Part shown: positions 58,473-64,000 of the stretch, in pieces
Layout of the letters: the number at the start of each line of letters is the position of its first letter
How positions within the stretch are numbered: position 1 is the stretch's first letter
Assembly (NCBI GenBank): GCA_027482245.1
Contig: JAIXWG010000049.1
Span: 1-64,000, forward strand
Source of the DNA: Acetobacteraceae bacterium
Lineage (GTDB): Bacteria; Pseudomonadota; Alphaproteobacteria; Acetobacterales; Acetobacteraceae
DNA length: 64,000 nt
Direction of reading: 5' to 3'
Notes under the pieces: generated by a model
What the model was told of the DNA's origin: nothing
Database searches by the model: none
What the model saw: the letters and a program-made list of their open reading frames with translations, nothing else
Translations under genes and position numbers: made by a program

Positions 58473-59123
58473 ATGGATGGGCTGGTGCTGCAGGGCTATT
58501 TCCGCTCGACCGCCGCCTGGCGCGTGCGCATCGCGCTGAACCTCAAGGGGCTGCACTACGACAGGGTGGCGCGCCACCTGCGGAAACGCGAACAGGCGGC
58601 GCCGGACTACGTCGCCAAGAACCCGCAGGGGCTGGTGCCGGCGCTGGAGGTGCCGGGCCAGGGCGTGCTGACGCAGTCGCTGGCCATCATCGAATGGCTG
58701 GAGGAGACCAAGAAGCTGCCGCCGCTGCTGCCGATGGATCCCTGGGGCCGCGCAAGGGTGCGGTCGCTGGCACAGATCGTCGCCTGCGACATCCATCCGA
58801 TCCAGAACCTCCGCGTGCTGGCCTACCTCAAGCACGAACTCGGACAGGAACAGCCGGCGATCGACGCCTTCGCGCGGCACTGGATCGAGACGGGGCTCTC
58901 GGCGCTGGAGGCGCGCCTGGCGCGGGAGGCGGAGACGGGCCGCTTCTGCCACGGGGATGGCCCGGGCCTCGCTGACCTTTGCCTGGTGCCGCAGCTCGGC
59001 AATGCGCGGCGCTTCGGGGTGGACCTCGCCCCCTACCCCACCGTGCTGCGCATCGAGGCCGCCTGCGCCGTCCTGCCCGCCTTCCAGGCGGCCGCGCCGG
59101 ACCGGCAGCCCGACGCGGAGTGA
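58473..59123 (+). CDS. zeta-class glutathione transferase / maleylacetoacetate isomerase-like
   Basis: A 216-residue GST. The N-terminal motif FRSTAAWRVRIALNLKGL (residues 10-27) resembles the glutathione-activating SSCSWRVRIAL region of maleylacetoacetate/maleylpyruvate isomerases, with Ser12-Thr13 kept and Cys absent. The G-site segment QSLAIIEWLEE and the NLRVL region of the C-terminal helical domain are also typical. It would isomerise a cis-enoyl diketo acid using glutathione. It converges with an FAH-family gene 3 bp away, the usual partner enzyme in such pathways. Confidence 0.87.
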   Translation: MDGLVLQGYFRSTAAWRVRIALNLKGLHYDRVARHLRKREQAAPDYVAKNPQGLVPALEVPGQGVLTQSLAIIEWLEETKKLPPLLPMDPWGRARVRSLAQIVACDIHPIQNLRVLAYLKHELGQEQPAIDAFARHWIETGLSALEARLAREAETGRFCHGDGPGLADLCLVPQLGNARRFGVDLAPYPTVLRIEAACAVLPAFQAAAPDRQPDAE

Positions 59124-59126
59124 GGC

Positions 59127-59918
59127 TCAGCCGACGCTGTTGCGCAGCACGCCGACGGCATCGACCTCGAATTCCAGCGTGTCGCCGCTGCGGAGGAAGC
59201 GCGGCGGCTTCTGCGTGGCACCGGTGCCCTCCGGCGATCCCGTCGCGATGACGTCGCCGGGCAGCAGCGGCGTGATGGTGGAGAGGTAGGCGATCAGCGC
59301 CGGGATGCCGAAGAACATCGCACCCGCCTTGCTGTCCTGCACAACCTTCCCGTTCAGCCGTGTGCGCAGCGTGAGGTCCTGCCAGTCGGACACTTCGTCG
59401 GACGTCACGACCCAGGGCCCGATGCTGCCCGATTCGAAAAAATTCTTGCCGGCGGTGACGCTGTGGGCCTGCCAGTCGCGAACGGAGCCATCGTTGAGGA
59501 TGGTGTAGCCGCCGACATGCTCCATCGCATCGGCCTCCGCGATGCGGTGGCCGCCGCGGCCGATGACGACGGCCAATTCGCATTCATAGTCGAACTGGTC
59601 GGATACGCCGGGCAGCCGCAGCGCCTGGCCCGGCCCGACCAGCGCCGCCTGGTGCTTGAGGAAGTAGGAGATGTTGGCCGGGCCCTTCACCTCCCCGCCC
59701 AGGGGATGCGGCTTCGGGTAGTTGAGGCCGATGCAGAACAGCCTTGCCTCCGGCAGCGGGTTCAGCAGGGTGATGGCGGCAAGGCGGTAGCGCGGGCCGT
59801 TGGCATCCGTGCAGGCCATCGCCTCCGCCATCGTCTCCGCCGGCAGGGCGACGACTTCCGCGCCCTCCAGCAGCCCGTAGCGCGCGGCACCGCCGGTCGA
59901 GAATCGCAGAAGCTTCAT
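59127..59918 (-). CDS. fumarylacetoacetate hydrolase (FAH) family protein
   Basis: A 263-residue FAH-fold enzyme. Metal ligands are Glu112, Glu114 (YECELAVV) and Asp143 (LNDGSVRD), with the family GDVIATGSPEGTG loop. Members hydrolyse acylpyruvates or isomerise/decarboxylate ring-cleavage products. It lies 16 bp downstream of the last oligopeptide-transporter gene on the same strand, so it could be the final gene of that operon, while facing the GST gene head-on. Confidence 0.9.
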   Translation of the reverse strand: MKLLRFSTGGAARYGLLEGAEVVALPAETMAEAMACTDANGPRYRLAAITLLNPLPEARLFCIGLNYPKPHPLGGEVKGPANISYFLKHQAALVGPGQALRLPGVSDQFDYECELAVVIGRGGHRIAEADAMEHVGGYTILNDGSVRDWQAHSVTAGKNFFESGSIGPWVVTSDEVSDWQDLTLRTRLNGKVVQDSKAGAMFFGIPALIAYLSTITPLLPGDVIATGSPEGTGATQKPPRFLRSGDTLEFEVDAVGVLRNSVG

Positions 59919-59934
59919 CGCCCTCTCCCCATTG

Positions 59935-60726
59935 TCAGTCGGGCACCACCACTTCCGGCATGGCCGCCAGCAGCGTGCGCGTCACCTCATGCCGTGGCGC
60001 GTCGAAGATCGCGGCCGTCGGCCCCTGCTCCACCAGTTCGCCCCGATGCAGCAGGGCGACACGGTCGCAGATATAGCGGATGACGGAAAGATCGTGGCTG
60101 ATGAAGAAGTAGGTGAGGCCGAGGCGCGCCTGGAGGTCCACCAGCAGGTTCAGCACCTGCGCCTGGACGGAGACGTCGAGCGCGCTGGTCGGCTCGTCCA
60201 GCAGCAGCAGCGCGGGTTCCGTCACCAGGGCGCGGGCGATGCCGATGCGCTGGCGCTGGCCGCCGCTGAATTCATGGGGGTAGCGGTGCAGGTGCTGCGG
60301 CCCGAGCCCGACCTGCGCCAGGATCTGCGCCGCGCGCTCCGTACGGCCGCGCGCGTCCAGCCCGATGGCCGCGCGGTGCACCACCAGCGGCTCCGTCACG
60401 ATGTCATGCACCGACATGCGCGGGTTGAGCGAGGCGTAGGGATCCTGCCAGACGACCTGGATGCGGGCCCGCAGACGCCGCATGGCGGCGGGGGAGAGCC
60501 GCGCCATGTCCTCGCCCTCGAACAGGATGCGGCCCGATGTCGGCTGGTCGAGCCGCAGGATGCAGCGGGCCAGCGTTGACTTGCCGGAGCCGGATTCACC
60601 GACCAGGCCGAAGCTTTCTCCCTTCGCGACACGAAGGGAAACGTCGCGCAGCGCGGTGACCGGTGCGGATTTGCGTAGAAGTCCGCCGCGCACGAAGGTC
60701 TTGGTGAGGCCCTCGATCTCAAGCAT
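59935..60726 (-). CDS. dipeptide/oligopeptide ABC transporter ATPase (DppF-like)
   Basis: A 263-residue ATPase: Walker A GESGSGKST, signature FSGGQRQRIGIARAL, Walker B LLLLDEPTSALD and the H-loop FISHDL. The VWQDPYASLNPRM Q-loop is typical of the F-type peptide ATPase. It is shorter than usual and lacks the C-terminal cysteine-rich oligo_HPY extension seen in its partner. Its start overlaps the DppD-like gene by 8 bp. Confidence 0.92.
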   Translation of the reverse strand: MLEIEGLTKTFVRGGLLRKSAPVTALRDVSLRVAKGESFGLVGESGSGKSTLARCILRLDQPTSGRILFEGEDMARLSPAAMRRLRARIQVVWQDPYASLNPRMSVHDIVTEPLVVHRAAIGLDARGRTERAAQILAQVGLGPQHLHRYPHEFSGGQRQRIGIARALVTEPALLLLDEPTSALDVSVQAQVLNLLVDLQARLGLTYFFISHDLSVIRYICDRVALLHRGELVEQGPTAAIFDAPRHEVTRTLLAAMPEVVVPD

Positions 60727-61711
60727 GGGCGAGCACGCAGGCCACGCGGTGGCCGTCCTCCACCGCCACGGCCTCAGGCAGCACCGCGCATTCGGCGCGC
60801 GCATGCGCGCAGCGCGGCGCGAAGCGGCAGCCCGGCGGGGGAGAGAGCAGGTCCGGCACGCTGCCAGCCAGGCCCTGCAGAGCGCCGCGCATGACCTGGC
60901 GCGTCGGGATCGCGGCCAGAAGGGCCTTGGTATAGGGATGCGTCGGCCGGCGGATGACCTGCGCGACGCGGCCGCTTTCGACGATGTTGCCGGCATACAT
61001 GACCGCGACATGCGTGCAGCTCTGCGCCACCACGCCAAGGTTGTGGGTGATGAGCATCACCGCCATCCCCGTCTCCGCCACCATCCCCTTCAGCAGCGCC
61101 AGCACCTGCGCCTGGACGGAGACGTCGAGCGCCGTCGTCGGTTCGTCCGCGATCAGCAGCGAGGGCCGGCCGATCAGCGCCATCGCGATCAGCACGCGCT
61201 GCCGCATGCCGCCGGAGAACTGATGGGGATAGTCGTCGAGCCGCGAGGCGGCGTTGGGGATGCCGACCTTGTCGAGCATCCGCGCGGCCAGGTCCCGCGC
61301 CGCCGCGCGCGTCGGCTTCGGCCCGAGGATGTCGGCGCTATGCCGGGCGGCGGCCAGCGCGACATCGACCAGCTGGTCACCGATGCGGAAACTCGGGTTG
61401 AGGTTCGTCGTCGGGTCCTGGAAGATCATGCCGATGCGGCGGCCGCGGAGCTTTCGCAGCTCGCCCTCCGGCAGCGCGAGCACATCCTGGCCCTCGAACA
61501 GGATGCGCCCGCCGCGGTAGCGCGCGGGCGGCGTGGGGACGAGGCGGGAGACGGAAAGGCCGGTCAGGGACTTGCCGCACCCCGTCTCCCCCACCACGCC
61601 CCAGACCTCGCCACAGTTGATGGTGAGATCGATGCCGTTGAGGACATGCGCCTCCCCATCGAAGGACTGCATGCCGAGATACAGGCCCTGGATCTCCAGC
61701 AGCGCCGTCAT
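60719..61711 (-). CDS. dipeptide/oligopeptide ABC transporter ATPase (DppD-like)
   Basis: A 330-residue ATPase with Walker A GETGCGKSL, signature FSGGMRQRVLIAMAL, Walker B LLIADEPTTALD and H-loop LITHNL. The C-terminal extension contains GCRFAPRCAHARAECA and a later Cys, the four-cysteine pattern that binds an Fe-S cluster in DppD-type proteins. It overlaps the upstream permease gene (ATGA) and the downstream ATPase gene. Confidence 0.93.
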   Translation of the reverse strand: MTALLEIQGLYLGMQSFDGEAHVLNGIDLTINCGEVWGVVGETGCGKSLTGLSVSRLVPTPPARYRGGRILFEGQDVLALPEGELRKLRGRRIGMIFQDPTTNLNPSFRIGDQLVDVALAAARHSADILGPKPTRAAARDLAARMLDKVGIPNAASRLDDYPHQFSGGMRQRVLIAMALIGRPSLLIADEPTTALDVSVQAQVLALLKGMVAETGMAVMLITHNLGVVAQSCTHVAVMYAGNIVESGRVAQVIRRPTHPYTKALLAAIPTRQVMRGALQGLAGSVPDLLSPPPGCRFAPRCAHARAECAVLPEAVAVEDGHRVACVLAHA

Positions 61712-62577
61712 CGCCGGGCCTTGGGGTCGAAGAGGTCGCGCAACCCGTCGCCGAGCAGGTTGAAGCCGAAGACGGCGACGAAGATCGCCATGCCCGGCGC
61801 CAGCGCCATCCACCAGAAGTCCGGCATGTAGCCGCGCGCGACGGACAGCATGGCACCCCATTCCGGTGTCGGCGGCCTTACGCCGATGCCGATGAAGCCG
61901 AGCGAGGCGACTGTCAGGATCGCGAACCCCATGTCGAGCGACATCTTCACGATCACCGGCGTGGCCACGTTCGGCAGGATGTGGCGGAACAGGATGCGCC
62001 CACCGCTGGCGCCGATGGCGCGTGCGGCGGTGACGAACATCTCCTCCTTCCGCGCCATGACTTCCGCGCGCACGAGCCGCGCATAGCCGGGCCACCAGGA
62101 GAGCGCGATAGCGAAGACCATGTTGGCCATGCCCGCACCGAGTGCCGCCGCGACTGCCATCGCCAGCATCAACCCGGGGATGGTGAGCTTGAGGTCGGCG
62201 AGGCGCATCAGCACCTCATCCACCCAGCCGCCCGCATAGCCCGCGATGGCACCGATGACGGTGCCGACCAGCGTGCCGAGCATCACCACCGCGAGCCCCG
62301 CGACGATGGAAACGCGCGCGCCTGCCATGACCAGCGACAGCACGTCCTGCCCGACCTCGTTCGTGCCGAAGGGATGCGCGAAGCTGGGCGGACGGAAGCG
62401 CGCGGCGGTGTTCACGCTGCCCGCGACATGATCGGGGAAGGGCGCGAGCCACGGTCCCGCCACCGCCAGCAGCAGCAGCCCCGCGACCATTACGAGGCCG
62501 AGCACCGACAGCCAGCTGCGCGTGAAGCGATAGGCGGCGCGGCGGAAGGCCTGGCGCGGCGCGACTGTCGCACTCAT
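61708..62577 (-). CDS. dipeptide/oligopeptide ABC transporter permease (DppC-like)
   Basis: A 289-residue inner-membrane permease. An N-terminal helix (SWLSVLGLVMVAGLLLLAVAGPWLAPF), the LGTDxxGRD-like segment here read as FGTNEVGQDVLS and the coupling loop AARAIGASGGRILFRHILPN are characteristic. It is coupled to both neighbours by 4-bp overlaps. Confidence 0.92.
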   Translation of the reverse strand: MSATVAPRQAFRRAAYRFTRSWLSVLGLVMVAGLLLLAVAGPWLAPFPDHVAGSVNTAARFRPPSFAHPFGTNEVGQDVLSLVMAGARVSIVAGLAVVMLGTLVGTVIGAIAGYAGGWVDEVLMRLADLKLTIPGLMLAMAVAAALGAGMANMVFAIALSWWPGYARLVRAEVMARKEEMFVTAARAIGASGGRILFRHILPNVATPVIVKMSLDMGFAILTVASLGFIGIGVRPPTPEWGAMLSVARGYMPDFWWMALAPGMAIFVAVFGFNLLGDGLRDLFDPKARR

Positions 62578-63581
62578 TCGACGCGGACCCGCGGATTGAC
62601 CAGGCCCTGCGCCATATCGACGAGCAGGTTGGAGGAGACGAAGATCGTCCCGATGACGAGGGTGACGCCGATCACCGGCATGAAGTCCTGGCTGACGACC
62701 GACTTCGTCGCATAGAGGCCGACGCCCGGCCAGTCGAACACCGTCTCCACCAGCACCGTGCCGCCGAGCAGCCAGCCGAAATAGAGGCCGATCACCGTCA
62801 GCGTCGCCGCCACCGCATTGCGGCTGACATACTTGAACAGGATGAGCGAGCGGGAGAGGCCGAGCGCGCGTTCCGTCAGCACGTAATCCTGCTGCAGCAC
62901 CTCCAGCGTCGAGGCGCGCATCATGCGCATGATGGTGGCGAGCGGCGACAGCGACATCGCCAGCGCCGGCAGCAGCAGGTGCTGGCAGGCGACGCCGAAG
63001 GCGTAGATATCACCAGCGGCAAGCGCATCGATGGTGAGGAATCCTGTCACCCAGGGCGGCGGATCCTCCGTGATCGGGAAGCGGCCGGACAGCGGCAGCC
63101 AGCCCAGCCACATCGCGAAGCCGAGCTGCAGCAGCAGGCCGAGGAAGAAGCGCGGCATGGAGATGGCACCGAGCGCCGCGACGCGGGACACCGCATCTGG
63201 CCAGCGGTCGCGCCACACCGCGGTGGCGAGGCCCATCGGCAGGCCGACACCCACCGCGATGATCATCGCGGCGAAGACGAGCTCCAGCGTCGCCGGCAGG
63301 AAGGCCGCGAGATCCTCCGCCACCGGACGCCGCGTGAAGATGGAGACGCCGAAATCGCCGCGCAGCAGGCCCGAGAGGTAGCTGCCATATTGCGTCAGTA
63401 GCGGACGATCCAGGCCGAATTCCCGCGCGACGTCGGCGATCTCCGCCGCGCTGGCATTTGGCCCGGCAGCCAGCGCCACCGGGTCCCCCGGCAGCATCCG
63501 GCCGATGACGAAGACGAGGACGGTGAGCCCGAGCAGCACCGGCACCGTCAGCAGCAGGCGCCGCAGCAGGAAGCGGATCAT
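62574..63581 (-). CDS. dipeptide/oligopeptide ABC transporter permease (DppB-like)
   Basis: A 335-residue inner-membrane permease with the hallmark N-terminus FLLRRLLLTVPVLLGLTVLVFVI, RMLPGDP and a coupling loop (TERALGLSRSLILFKYVSRN). It pairs with the DppC-like protein to form the membrane channel. The binding-protein gene lies 22 bp upstream. Confidence 0.93.
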   Translation of the reverse strand: MIRFLLRRLLLTVPVLLGLTVLVFVIGRMLPGDPVALAAGPNASAAEIADVAREFGLDRPLLTQYGSYLSGLLRGDFGVSIFTRRPVAEDLAAFLPATLELVFAAMIIAVGVGLPMGLATAVWRDRWPDAVSRVAALGAISMPRFFLGLLLQLGFAMWLGWLPLSGRFPITEDPPPWVTGFLTIDALAAGDIYAFGVACQHLLLPALAMSLSPLATIMRMMRASTLEVLQQDYVLTERALGLSRSLILFKYVSRNAVAATLTVIGLYFGWLLGGTVLVETVFDWPGVGLYATKSVVSQDFMPVIGVTLVIGTIFVSSNLLVDMAQGLVNPRVRVE

Positions 63582-63603
63582 GCGGTGCTCCCTGCCGCGA
63601 GCC

Positions 63604-64000
63604 TCATCGCAGCGACAGGCCCGCGACCTCGATCGCGTTGGACGCGACGGGGACGAAGCGGAAGCCCTGGACGTTGTCGCGCAGCGCCAGCTTGCGGCGT
63701 TCCAGCACGCCGAAGATGTCCGGCGCGTCGGCCACCACCTTCTCCTGGAACTGGCGATAGATCGCGATGCGCTTCGCCTCGTCAGGCTCCGATCGCCCGG
63801 CCTCGATCAGCGCATCCACTTCCGGGCTGTTGTAGACGGCGTTCTGCCAATTGCCGTTGCGGGACGAGTGATAGGCGGCGAAGGCGATGTTGTCGGGATC
63901 GCCGTAATTCGCGGTCTGGTAGACCGGGAACAGGTCGGGGAAGGTCTCCGGCGATCGGCAGGCGGCGACCATGTCCGGCCAGTTCATCGGGCGGATCTCC
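63604..64000 (-). CDS. peptide/solute-binding protein, SBP_bac_5 (C-terminal part only)
   Basis: Only the last about 132 residues are in the window; the frame is open through base 64000 (EIRPMNWPDM...). The VYQTANYGDPDNIAF and DALIEAGRSEPDEAKRIAIYRQFQEKVVADAPDIFGV segments, split here, are typical of the C-terminal lobe of dipeptide/nickel-type binding proteins (family 5). It is the binding component of the downstream dpp-like transporter genes. Ligand unknown. Confidence 0.88.
   Translation of the reverse strand, partial: EIRPMNWPDMVAACRSPETFPDLFPVYQTANYGDPDNIAFAAYHSSRNGNWQNAVYNSPEVDALIEAGRSEPDEAKRIAIYRQFQEKVVADAPDIFGVLERRKLALRDNVQGFRFVPVASNAIEVAGLSLR

Noticed and set aside
1-64000. tRNA, rRNA, CRISPR arrays, insertion sequences, prophage genes
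   Set aside because: I looked for clover-leaf-like stretches, repeated spacers, transposase motifs and terminal repeats and found none that could be supported.

Overview
The window is a GC-rich (roughly 70% by eye) chromosomal segment from an alphaproteobacterium, most likely of the Acetobacteraceae/Roseomonas type. That placement is inferred from base composition, codon use and the large number of tricarboxylate-type (Bug/TctC) periplasmic binding proteins; no rRNA or other phylogenetic marker is present. I see no tRNA, rRNA, CRISPR array, insertion sequence or prophage. Genes are tightly packed, and many stop/start pairs overlap as ATGA, GTGA or TGATG. No gap without a gene exceeds about 300 bp.

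Layout. 0-8.4 kb is housekeeping and regulation: a truncated gamma-glutamyltransferase, a soluble Ser/Thr kinase, an FCD-type GntR regulator, a TerB-like protein, malate synthase G, a small lipoprotein and a PDZ protein whose trypsin-like domain has lost its catalytic triad. 8.5-17.3 kb (minus strand) is a 2-aminoethylphosphonate (AEP) locus: a three-gene ABC importer, phosphonoacetaldehyde hydrolase, a phosphonate-associated flavoprotein and, at the 5' end, a 955-residue fusion of the three subunits of an opine-oxidase/HCN-synthase/hydroxyproline-dehydrogenase type enzyme. 17.4-21.4 kb (plus) pairs a DapA-family lyase with an amino-acid importer and a hydantoinase. 21.5-26.5 kb holds a Nudix hydrolase and a four-gene, translationally coupled CoA pathway. 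26.6-31 kb carries two Bug binding proteins, a hydrolase, a regulator and an amidohydrolase.

31-40 kb is the most unusual part. One seven-gene minus-strand unit encodes a sarcosine-oxidase-like flavoenzyme, an isopenicillin-N-synthase-like Fe(II)/2-oxoglutarate oxygenase, an HD protein with the ligand pattern of PhnZ-type diiron oxygenases, an amino-acid transporter (two permeases and a binding protein) and an AhpD-like protein. It is flanked by creatininase, RidA and a second importer. The gene set looks like an uptake-and-oxidation pathway for a small zwitterion, possibly an N-alkylated phosphonate or a related compound.

40.8-51.3 kb has two tandem cytoplasmic SsuA-like proteins, an IclR regulator and an acyl-CoA degradation operon (ADP-forming ligase, acyl-CoA dehydrogenase, two hydratases) with two Bug proteins and a racemase-fold protein. 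51.3-58.4 kb is a second catabolic operon (binding protein, hydantoinase, SDR, DUF1445, GlcG-like, Bug protein, epimerase), divergent from a GntR regulator with a perfect 16-bp palindrome between them. 58.5-64 kb ends with a zeta-type GST, an FAH-family hydrolase and a dipeptide-type ABC importer running off the edge.

Taken together, the segment reads as an accessory catabolic region for scavenging amines, cyclic amides, phosphonates and organic acids. Six Bug proteins have no TctAB partner here, and three amino-acid importers have no ATPase here, so these binding components must borrow subunits encoded elsewhere.
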